Under the pieces are notes generated by a model. The model was not told the origin of the DNA and did not search any database. It worked only from the letters and a program-made list of their open reading frames with translations. Shown piece after piece: positions 1 through 5,816 of a DNA stretch of 8,074 bases. The first letter of the stretch is position 1, and every line of letters begins with the position of its first letter. Origin of the DNA: Candidatus Curtissbacteria bacterium RIFCSPLOWO2_01_FULL_38_11b (GTDB lineage: Bacteria > Patescibacteriota > Microgenomatia > Curtissbacterales > GWA2-41-24). The stretch is from positions 1,940-10,013 of the forward strand of contig MFBO01000033.1 in assembly GCA_001774995.1 (NCBI GenBank). Reading direction: 5' to 3'. Both the position numbers and the translations under genes were made by a program.

Positions 1-51
1 ACTCCTACTCCTATTAGCAGTCCCCTTCAATCTACATCGTCTGCAAACTAA
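1..51 (+). CDS. possible C-terminal end of a Pro/Ser/Thr-rich protein (5' truncated)
   Basis: The first frame is open from the window edge to a TAA at 49-51 and reads TPTPISSPLQSTSSAN. Such low-complexity Thr/Pro/Ser tails are common as spacers in envelope proteins, and a similar Ser/Gln/Pro linker occurs in the SGNH protein at 399-1256. Only 16 residues are visible, so neither function nor family can be named, and a chance open frame is possible. The perfect -10 box of the next gene follows within 50 bases, which fits a gene ending here. Confidence 0.4.
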   Translation, partial: TPTPISSPLQSTSSAN

Positions 52-96
52 ATGTGGATCTAATTTGTTTTTTGCCCAACTTGATACATTGCTTAA

Positions 97-102
97 TATA
101 AT
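97..102 (+). promoter_or_regulatory. -10 box of the DUF3175 gene, leaderless geometry
   Basis: This is a perfect TATAAT. Six bases separate it from the ATG at 109, which is the usual distance from a -10 box to the transcription start, so the mRNA would start at or next to the A of the start codon. The only -35-like match is TTGCCC at 72-77 with a long 19-base spacer, so the -35 is weak. No Shine-Dalgarno sequence precedes the ATG, which agrees with a leaderless message. Confidence 0.6.
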
Positions 103-108
103 TAGATC

Positions 109-381
109 ATGTCTGGTAAGAAATACTGGTCGGCTGATGTAACTCAGAAAAGTTTTGCTCTTGATCTGGACGAAGGGGTTTTCACCTGGAAAAACCCCAA
201 AAAAATTGCAGCTTCCCTAAAAAGATCCGCTCAAATATCTACTAGACGAAAGGCTCCCCCATTTCAATCTGCAATGAGTATGCTAAATTTTTATATTAAT
301 CGGGCCGGTAAAAAGTTAAAACCTGAAAGAAGGAAAGTTTTAGGGGAGGCTAAAGAAGAGTTAAGAAGGATTTTTAATTAA
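109..381 (+). CDS. DUF3175 family protein
   Basis: This 90-residue basic protein matches, from memory, the whole length of the DUF3175 family, small proteins found in many bacteria whose function is not established. Characteristic parts are YWS near residue 6, ALDLDEGVFTW (17-27), the IAASLKRSA helix (33-41), RRKAPPFQSAMSMLNFYINR (46-65) and the closing Lys/Arg/Glu-rich helix ending in RRIF. There is no signal peptide or membrane segment, so it is probably cytoplasmic; the many Lys and Arg residues would allow nucleic acid binding, but that is inference. The ATG at 109 is chosen because a perfect -10 box sits six bases upstream and the family begins close to this point. It stands alone, facing the SGNH gene with 17 bases between the stop codons. 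Confidence 0.85.
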   Translation: MSGKKYWSADVTQKSFALDLDEGVFTWKNPKKIAASLKRSAQISTRRKAPPFQSAMSMLNFYINRAGKKLKPERRKVLGEAKEELRRIFN

Positions 382-398
382 CCCCTAAAAGATTAATG

Positions 399-1256
399 TC
401 ATTTGAGCTTTATAGTTTTGGCAATTAAATTGGCCATAAGAACATGACCTTCCACCGATGGATGAATACCATCGTTACTACTAATATAAACAGGATTACC
501 GAATTTTCCAATCATCAGCGATTCTTTATAAGCGTTTATTAGAGTTACATTGTCAGATTTTGAAACGGTAATTGGATTTTCCAGTTGCTCGACTATATTG
601 TTAGTTTGCTTTGCAGCTAGATCTTCCGGCCAGTTAATTCCGCCGGGTCCTCTGCCAAAACCGTTATTAAGCGGAGCAATTTCCGCAAGAAGATAAACGT
701 TAGCTGTATATAATTTAGCCTTTGAAACTAATTCTTTGAGTTTGATATAGTGGCGGTTTTTATCGTGGGCAGGGAAAGGATTATAAGCAAAAGAACCAAG
801 AACGATAACATCGGGCTTGATTTGGTCTATTGGATCATAATGACGATTTTGATATTGAAACTCTTTATCCCATCTTGCTAACCCTTGCTCGATATTTTGA
901 GAACCAATACCGTAATTGTAAAATTTGAAAGTAGTTTTCGGATATAACGCTCCAAGCGATTTACTTAAATAATCTAAATTTTCTCCCATTGTATCAATCA
1001 TTGAATCGCCATAAAGAGCAATGGTATATGTTGTTTTCGAAAGCTTCGGTGAGGGAGTAGGCGATGGTGATATTGCAGGTTGCGGCTGCGATTGCGATTG
1101 ATTGGAGTTTGAAGTTGAAACAATTTTGCTTTCTTGGGTTTTTTTGCCCAGAATATTTTGGTCGGAAAGAAGGTATGAATAAGCTGCAAGGGAGATTGTG
1201 CAAAGAATAGTTATAAAAAGAATAAATTTAGGATTTTTTATGATCCTGGGGAACAT
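399..1256 (-). CDS. membrane-anchored SGNH/GDSL hydrolase-like protein
   Basis: This is a 285-residue protein. Residues 1-10 are short and basic, 11-30 form a hydrophobic signal anchor, and about 45-74 are a Ser/Gln/Pro linker (SQSQPQP, SPSPTPSP). The rest resembles an SGNH hydrolase: GDS at 83-85 supplies the presumed nucleophile Ser85 (block I), YGIGSQN at 115-121 fits block II, GSFAYN at 154-159 lies where block III (GxND) is expected, and DGIHP at 262-266 is the catalytic Asp/His block V. The domain should lie outside the membrane and could act as an esterase or acyl-transfer enzyme on wall or surface polysaccharide; the substrate cannot be told. Block III departs from the consensus, so activity is unproven. 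The gene has its own promoter, divergent from the 1357 gene, and a purine-rich leader without a Shine-Dalgarno sequence. Confidence 0.75.
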   Translation of the reverse strand: MFPRIIKNPKFILFITILCTISLAAYSYLLSDQNILGKKTQESKIVSTSNSNQSQSQPQPAISPSPTPSPKLSKTTYTIALYGDSMIDTMGENLDYLSKSLGALYPKTTFKFYNYGIGSQNIEQGLARWDKEFQYQNRHYDPIDQIKPDVIVLGSFAYNPFPAHDKNRHYIKLKELVSKAKLYTANVYLLAEIAPLNNGFGRGPGGINWPEDLAAKQTNNIVEQLENPITVSKSDNVTLINAYKESLMIGKFGNPVYISSNDGIHPSVEGHVLMANLIAKTIKLK

Positions 1257-1274
1257 TTTTTTGAATTTGAGTCA

Positions 1275-1303
1275 AGTATGTTTACGAATTAGATACTTGT
1301 CAA
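1275..1303 (-). promoter_or_regulatory. promoter of the SGNH hydrolase-like gene
   Basis: On the minus strand a perfect TTGACA (1303-1298) is followed after exactly 17 bases by CATACT (1280-1275), which matches four of six positions of the -10 consensus. Transcription would begin near 1268, leaving a leader of about 12 bases before the ATG at 1256. That leader is A-rich and has no Shine-Dalgarno motif. This is the only unit here with both a consensus -35 and correct spacing. Confidence 0.6.
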
Positions 1304-1345
1304 GAGGGTATTTAAGAAAATGCCAGCCGAGAGGTTTGGATAGGT

Positions 1346-1351
1346 TATAAT
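1346..1351 (+). promoter_or_regulatory. -10 box of the 1357 gene pair, leaderless geometry
   Basis: This is a perfect TATAAT preceded by GGT, with no recognisable -35 at 16-18 bases. The expected transcription start (about 1357-1359) coincides with the tandem GTG codons at 1357 and 1360. No Shine-Dalgarno sequence is suitably placed, as GAGG at 1331-1334 is too far away. A leaderless mRNA beginning at GTG is the simplest reading. Confidence 0.55.
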
Positions 1352-1356
1352 CGCTT

Positions 1357-2268
1357 GTGGTGAGTGTAAAAAGATCTCATTATCGCTTTCTTCGGAAGAA
1401 ATGGCTCAAAAAGCATAATTTAGCGCGCAAAAAATTACACGAAAAGCATAAAGAGGCTATTGATTGGGTAATTGAAAGATTTCCGGCAAAAGAACAATTA
1501 GCCTCAAGTGCAATTGGTACGCTGATGCTTTCAAATTTTATACCAACTGCTACAGTTTTGGGGTCTATTTCACAGGATCCGGTTGAAATTGAAGTTGTTT
1601 CCAAAGTTGACAGAACTAATCAGCTTTTGGATGAGCTTAGCCAATCAGTTCCTGATAAAGTGCGACCGTTAAGTGGTGACGAAGAGTTAAAAATTTCGGC
1701 AATTCTTTCGAAATATTACGCCATGGATGTGAGAACTGATATTAACGGCTTAAGACTGAACCGCTCTTTTGGAGTTATTGGCGCAGAACAGCACTTGGTT
1801 CGGTTTCCAGGCGATACGATGGCAACTCATCTGGATCAAGCTGAAAGGAATAACAAAATAATTTATTCTTCAGGTATGGCGCCAGGACGTGGTGCTTGGG
1901 GTTATTTTGCTAAATCAAAAGCTGAATTTACTGATGCTGATCGCGAAAGAGAAAAATGGTACATTGCGGTGCAGACATTTTCAGTACCAAATTATAATCA
2001 AAGACTTAGTGACTATCGAGACTTTTTTAAGTGGAGAAAAATGCTGGTAGTTAATCCTAAAGGTGGCCAAGCGTTGGTTGCGGATATTGCGGACAGCGGA
2101 CCTGCTTTATGGACTGGGAAACATTTAGGCGGATCGCCGGAGGTCATGTACTCTTTGGGCTTTAGTGAAGGATCACGAAAGGGACCTGTTCTTTATTTTT
2201 TCATAAATGATGTTGATGATAAAATTCCCTTGGGACCAATTGATGTTGGAAGTTATGAGAACAAATAA
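1357..2268 (+). CDS. membrane-anchored protein with possible double-psi beta-barrel-like C-terminus
   Basis: This 303-residue protein belongs to no family I can name with certainty. Residues 1-31 are very rich in Lys, Arg and His, and about 48-70 are hydrophobic (IGTLMLSNFIPTATVLGSI), suggesting a signal anchor with the rest outside. About 75-120 look like a helical stalk. A conserved-looking region follows: EQHLVRFPGDT (144-154), GMAPGRGAWGYFA (173-185) and WYIAVQTF (201-208). The C-terminal part VVNPKGGQALVADIADSGPALW (starting at 231) followed by GGSPEVMYSLGF (258-269) and PLGPI (291-295) recalls the 'NP-G--vvv-i-D-GP' pattern of RlpA/3D-type double-psi beta barrels, some of which act on peptidoglycan. 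I recall similar proteins in CPR genomes, so a wall role is plausible but inferred. The start is GTG; GTG at 1360 is equally possible. It overlaps the next gene by 14 bases, so the two should be co-translated. Confidence 0.75.
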   Translation: MVSVKRSHYRFLRKKWLKKHNLARKKLHEKHKEAIDWVIERFPAKEQLASSAIGTLMLSNFIPTATVLGSISQDPVEIEVVSKVDRTNQLLDELSQSVPDKVRPLSGDEELKISAILSKYYAMDVRTDINGLRLNRSFGVIGAEQHLVRFPGDTMATHLDQAERNNKIIYSSGMAPGRGAWGYFAKSKAEFTDADREREKWYIAVQTFSVPNYNQRLSDYRDFFKWRKMLVVNPKGGQALVADIADSGPALWTGKHLGGSPEVMYSLGFSEGSRKGPVLYFFINDVDDKIPLGPIDVGSYENK

Positions 2269-2584
2269 ATATTTTTACAGTCATTTAGTCGATCTTAGGT
2301 CAATTGAGGATGAATTGGCCTCGCTTGATTTAACGAAGCAGGAAAAAAAAGAGCTTTTGGAAATTGCCCACATGAACCTTCACGGGACAATTCTCGATGC
2401 AATACTTTCAGAACTTAATGAAAAGGATAAAAGGCATTTTTTGACTCTTGTTGCTAATGGGGAAGATGAAAAAATCTGGGAACATTTAAATGCAAAAGTT
2501 GAGAAATTGGAAGAAAAAATAAGAGATGCGTCTGAGCAAATTAAAAAGGAATTGAAAAAAGATATTGCTAAGGTTAAAACCTAA
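2255..2584 (+). CDS. small helical protein, coupled to the barrel-like gene
   Basis: This is a 109-residue protein of unknown function, almost wholly helical by composition. The N-terminal part carries SHLVDLRSIEDELASLDL (about 9-26) and a core NLHGTILDAILSELNEKDKR (about 41-60); the last 35 residues are a Lys/Glu heptad-like stretch (LNAKVEKLEEKI and onward) that probably forms a coiled coil. There is no signal peptide or membrane segment. The frame is open from an ATG at 2207, but the ATG at 2255 is preferred because it gives a 14-base overlap with the preceding gene rather than 62 bases, drops 16 atypical residues, and has GGAAG just upstream (2248-2252, tightly spaced). Its TAA overlaps the gltX stop by 4 bases. 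It may act together with the upstream protein, perhaps on its cytoplasmic side; this is inference from coupling alone. Confidence 0.8.
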   Translation: MRTNKYFYSHLVDLRSIEDELASLDLTKQEKKELLEIAHMNLHGTILDAILSELNEKDKRHFLTLVANGEDEKIWEHLNAKVEKLEEKIRDASEQIKKELKKDIAKVKT

Positions 2585-3840
2585 CTTTTTAATTTTGCTC
2601 CTTTGACATATTTATTTAACCTATCTATGGTTTCTATCTTGCCAAGCTTTTCTAAAGATTCATAAAGTGGTGGTGTGACAGTACTTCCAGAAACTATATT
2701 TCTAACTCCGGCAATTAGATCTATTCTATTCACCATATCAAGTTCTGCAACTTGATCTATTAATTTTTTAAGTTCATCTGAAACCCATGAATTAGCCTTT
2801 GAAAATGACATTGAAAGGTGTGAGATAGTAACTGCAGATACCCCAACACTAGGTATCTCTTTGGGCTTTTCATAAAAAAAAGCAGCCAACTTTGCATAGT
2901 CTGCTAATGTTGCAACTCTGTCTTGAGTTAATGGCGCAACTGCCTGTGTGACAAGTGAATCGTAAGTTGGATAAAATTTGATAATCTTGTTGATATATTC
3001 CTGTTCATCTAGCCTTCTAATCCACTGGCCATTGAACCATTTTAATTTTTCAATATTAAAAATCGGGCTGTTTTTGTTGATTCTCTCAATTGAAAACTCT
3101 TTGATTAATTCTTCAAGTGAGAAAATTTCCCGATCACCCGAGGGTGCCCATCCAAGCAATGCCAAGTAGTTGGTAATAGCTTCGGGCAGGTAACCATCAT
3201 CTATATACTCAAGAACAGACTTTGCGCCTTGCCTTTTGGAAAGTTTTTTATGATCGGGTCCTAAAATTACCGGTACATGAATAAAAATGGGCGGCTGCCA
3301 ACCAAGAGCTTCATATAACATCAGGTGTTTTGGCGTGGATGACAGCCATTCATCTCCGCGCAGAACGTGTGAGATATTCATCTGGGTATCATCAACTACA
3401 TTTGCAAAGTGGTAAGTTGGAAATTTATCGGATTTTAAAATCACGAAATCTTCAATGACATTGGAGTTAAATTGAACTTTCCCGTGCACACCGTCTAACC
3501 AGATGAGGTTTTTTCCTTTTTTTACTTTGAATCGCCAAGCACCTTCGTCTTTATAAACAGCGCCTTTCTTTTTAAGTTCGTTAAGGTATTTATCATAAAT
3601 ATTGAGCCTTTCAGATTGAACGTGATACTCATCCCATTTTAAAGAAAGTGCATTCAAACTTTTTTTAATTTGATTTACAGAATCGGTTTCAAATCTTTTC
3701 CTATCCGTATCTTCCATTCTTAATAAAAAATCCCCTTTTTGGGTTTTCGTAAAAAGGAAATTAAAAAGTGCAGTGCGTACACCGCCTATATGTAAAACTC
3801 CGGTTGGAGAAGGTGCGTATCTTGTGCGGACTTTTTGCAT
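2581..3840 (-). CDS. gltX: glutamyl-tRNA synthetase, compact form
   Basis: This class I synthetase charges tRNA-Glu in the cytoplasm. In the 419 residues the HIGH-type motif is HIGG (17-20) within APSPTGVLHIGGVRTALFNF, followed by RMEDTD (41-46), DFVILKSD-FPTYHFANVVDD (131-151), the RGDEWL segment (161-166) and KLSKR (199-203). The C-terminal helical anticodon-binding part runs from about 280 and ends with the usual PPLYESLEKLGK (390-401). It is shorter than the usual 460-490 residues. The segment that normally lies between 'AYxCFCT' and 'IRFKVP', which carries the zinc-binding loop in E. coli, is missing: AVYKDEGAWRFKV (94-106) joins the two sides directly, and the protein contains no cysteine. 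The ATG at 3840 is supported by homology at residue 3 and by a -10 box six bases upstream. Whether it also charges tRNA-Gln cannot be decided here. Confidence 0.96.
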   Translation of the reverse strand: MQKVRTRYAPSPTGVLHIGGVRTALFNFLFTKTQKGDFLLRMEDTDRKRFETDSVNQIKKSLNALSLKWDEYHVQSERLNIYDKYLNELKKKGAVYKDEGAWRFKVKKGKNLIWLDGVHGKVQFNSNVIEDFVILKSDKFPTYHFANVVDDTQMNISHVLRGDEWLSSTPKHLMLYEALGWQPPIFIHVPVILGPDHKKLSKRQGAKSVLEYIDDGYLPEAITNYLALLGWAPSGDREIFSLEELIKEFSIERINKNSPIFNIEKLKWFNGQWIRRLDEQEYINKIIKFYPTYDSLVTQAVAPLTQDRVATLADYAKLAAFFYEKPKEIPSVGVSAVTISHLSMSFSKANSWVSDELKKLIDQVAELDMVNRIDLIAGVRNIVSGSTVTPPLYESLEKLGKIETIDRLNKYVKGAKLKS

Positions 3841-3848
3841 GGTAAAAT
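3840..3848 (+). promoter_or_regulatory. extended -10 promoter of the 3878 gene
   Basis: TGGTAAAAT is an extended -10 element (TG, one base, then TAAAAT, five of six matches). Transcription would start near 3855 and leave about 23 untranslated bases before the ATG at 3878. There is no convincing -35, which extended -10 promoters can do without. The same 11 bases, ATGGTAAAATT, recur at 7240-7250 before the other short plus-strand gene. It overlaps the gltX -10 box by two bases on the opposite strand. Confidence 0.5.
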
Positions 3849-3855
3849 TGTATCA
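3847..3855 (-). promoter_or_regulatory. extended -10 promoter of gltX, leaderless geometry
   Basis: Read on the minus strand this is TGATACAAT, an extended -10 element with five of six consensus bases in TACAAT (3852-3847). Exactly six bases separate it from the A of the gltX ATG at 3840, the same geometry as at the 109 gene, so gltX mRNA is predicted to be leaderless. No Shine-Dalgarno sequence is present. Confidence 0.55.
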
Positions 3856-3877
3856 GATCGCAGTAATTAAATATCAG

Positions 3878-4915
3878 ATGGCTAATCTTACAAGCACAGT
3901 AATTTTTTCTAAAAAGGCACTATTTTTGCTTGGGGCAATTATTGCTTTATTAATAATTATCATTATTTCTTCAAGGTTTATTGGACAATTTGCAGATATC
4001 TTTTTCCCGCCTGCACCAATTCCCGCTACTGTAGCATTTGGCAAAATTCCCAAGATCGACTTTTCGGAGGGAATTAAACCAGTTGGTGATATTCACTATA
4101 CAGTTGAAACCATCTCCGGCAATATCGAAAACCTTGCATCTTCCGCTAAAGTTTTTGAAATCTCCGAACCGATTCCTATATTTGGAAATTTACAAGAGGC
4201 TATCGAGCGGGCAAAGGGCGCAGGTTTTAGGGCAGAAACAAGTGAGCTTGGTGGCGGCATTATTAAATTTGTTGACCCTCAAAACAACAGTCGATTGTTA
4301 ACGATTGAAACTACAAGTCAGTCCACTACACTTGAGAGCCAGTATTTAAATAAGCTAGAAATCGTAACAGCAAAGTTGAGATCTACAAACGATGCCAAAA
4401 ATACAGCAATAAATTTTTTTGGTAGTTTAAAATTACCACTTAAAGATTTTCCAAGCGAAAAAGTATTTTTAGAAAACTACAAGGTGGAAATGGGGACACT
4501 TGTAAAATCTTTAGCTCTTGCTGATACCAACCTGGTTAAAGTAATTTTTACCAGGGAAGACATAGACATGCTGCCTGTTATAAGTGCAGACTTTAATAAT
4601 CCACCAGTATATGCACTGGCAACAGATAAAGAAGTAGTTGAAGCCAGTTATATTTTCGGCAATATCCAAAAATATAAATTTTCAACATATCCCCTAAAGG
4701 GTACCAAACAAGCATTCGAGGATTTGAAGATGGGACGCGGGGCGCTAAATAAAATGCCTACTAGTAACGTATTCCCTATTCGAGGTGTAATTTTAGGATA
4801 TTTGGAAACAAAGAAACATCAGCCTTATTTGCAGCCAGTTTATATTTTTATGAGTGATGATGGTTTTATGGCCTATGTAGCTGCCGTTAGCGATTTGTAC
4901 ACTATTGAGAATTAG
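3878..4915 (+). CDS. single-pass membrane protein with large extracellular domain, unknown function
   Basis: Of its 345 residues, about 11-31 form a strongly hydrophobic anchor (ALFLLGAIIALLIIIII) after a short Lys-containing N-terminus, so the remaining roughly 310 residues should lie outside the membrane. A Pro-rich juxtamembrane segment (FFPPAPIP, 42-49) follows. The body has alternating strand and helix character, with LQEAIERAKGAGF at 105-117 resembling a small repeat helix. The end contains a pattern (QAFEDLKMGRGAL at 278-290, GYLET at 307-311, LQPVYIF at 318-324) that recalls the closing lobe of PepSY/YycI-like extracellular sensor domains; this is a weak resemblance only. The frame is open back to 3773, but that would run into gltX and its promoter, so ATG 3878 is used. 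There is no Shine-Dalgarno sequence. Its end overlaps the dacA end by 14 bases. Confidence 0.8.
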   Translation: MANLTSTVIFSKKALFLLGAIIALLIIIIISSRFIGQFADIFFPPAPIPATVAFGKIPKIDFSEGIKPVGDIHYTVETISGNIENLASSAKVFEISEPIPIFGNLQEAIERAKGAGFRAETSELGGGIIKFVDPQNNSRLLTIETTSQSTTLESQYLNKLEIVTAKLRSTNDAKNTAINFFGSLKLPLKDFPSEKVFLENYKVEMGTLVKSLALADTNLVKVIFTREDIDMLPVISADFNNPPVYALATDKEVVEASYIFGNIQKYKFSTYPLKGTKQAFEDLKMGRGALNKMPTSNVFPIRGVILGYLETKKHQPYLQPVYIFMSDDGFMAYVAAVSDLYTIEN

Positions 4916-5816
4916 CCCAACTGAAATTATCAAATGCCCATTCAATTAATTTCTTTGATTCATCGAAACGATTTTTTGACCCTAAAACTACTGTTATTAT
5001 GGAGTTGCCGTTCCTGGTTGTTTTGGAAACCAGATTTTGGTGAGCACCCTCGGTTTGCCCGGTTTTAATACCTTCAAGCCCGTCAACTTCACCTAATAGT
5101 TCGTTGATATTTTGCAAATAATAGGCTTTAGTACCGGATACATCGGTTACAACGGTACTTTTGGTTAAGACAATTTTGGCTAATAGGGGATTTGAAATAG
5201 CAACGTTTGCAAGTTTTGCAAGATCGGCAGCTGTTGAATACTGGTAATTATTATCAAACCCGGTAGGATTCATAAAATGGGAACTTGACATGCCCAAATT
5301 CTGGGCTTTTTCGTTCATCTTTTTAACAAATTGTTCTTGAGAATCGGAGCAGGCGTTAGCAAGAACAAGGGCAGAGTCGTTGCCAGAATTTATCAATAGT
5401 CCATATAGTAAATTTTCAACAGTAACCTTATCACCAACTTGAAGACCCATCTGTGTTCCCTGTTTTTCGATTATGTTAACTGTCAGAACATCTTGAAGAG
5501 CACATTTTTCAAGAGCAACAAGTGCTGTCATAAGTTTGGCAATTGAAGCCGGGAAGTGTTTTAAGTGGGGGGTTTTTTCATATAAAGAGGTACCAGTTTT
5601 AGCATCAATTACTACTATTGAGTTGGCAGTGTATTCTTGTAATTGGCTGTATGATAATTTTTGAACTGGAGGAGAATTTTTAATAGAGTCGACACCCGCA
5701 TCAATTTTTTGGGGAAATATTTTATAAATAGGTAGGTTTATTCTTGTTTTCGGTAATAATTGAGAAAATACAAGAAGACTGCTTATTGCCGCGACAGCAA
5801 AAATTCTGACAATCAT
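4902..5816 (-). CDS. dacA: D-alanyl-D-alanine carboxypeptidase (peptidase S11, PBP5 type)
   Basis: This low-molecular-mass penicillin-binding protein removes the terminal D-Ala from peptidoglycan stem peptides outside the membrane and so limits cross-linking. The 304 residues carry a hydrophobic signal or anchor (about 4-20), a linker to about 60, and the three active-site motifs: SIAK (91-94, nucleophile Ser91), SGN (144-146) and KTG (251-253). SIVVIDAKTGTSLYEK (66-81), LQVGDKVTVENLLYGLLI (125-142) and MNPTGFD (182-188) are also typical. It ends soon after the catalytic domain and lacks the C-terminal beta domain and amphipathic helix of E. coli PBP5 (about 400 residues), so any membrane attachment would be through an uncleaved N-terminal segment. 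The ATG overlaps the aspS stop (ATGA), which predicts translational coupling. The dacA symbol is by type, and dacF or dacB would be equally apt. Confidence 0.92.
   Translation of the reverse strand: MIVRIFAVAAISSLLVFSQLLPKTRINLPIYKIFPQKIDAGVDSIKNSPPVQKLSYSQLQEYTANSIVVIDAKTGTSLYEKTPHLKHFPASIAKLMTALVALEKCALQDVLTVNIIEKQGTQMGLQVGDKVTVENLLYGLLINSGNDSALVLANACSDSQEQFVKKMNEKAQNLGMSSSHFMNPTGFDNNYQYSTAADLAKLANVAISNPLLAKIVLTKSTVVTDVSGTKAYYLQNINELLGEVDGLEGIKTGQTEGAHQNLVSKTTRNGNSIITVVLGSKNRFDESKKLIEWAFDNFSWANSQ

Noticed and set aside
420..435. Hairpin-like GGCAATTAAATTGGCC as a terminator between the first two genes
   Set aside because: It lies inside the SGNH coding end, has mismatched arms and has no T-tract on either strand.
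994..1203. Two minus-strand frames within the SGNH gene (994-1203 and 998-1189)
   Set aside because: They lie in other frames over the signal anchor and linker coding region and have no recognisable features.
3773..3877. Upstream extension of the 3878 membrane protein gene to an ATG at 3773
   Set aside because: It would overlap the conserved start of gltX by 68 bases, add 35 residues that do not look like a signal region, and include the promoter elements; ATG 3878 sits just before the membrane anchor.
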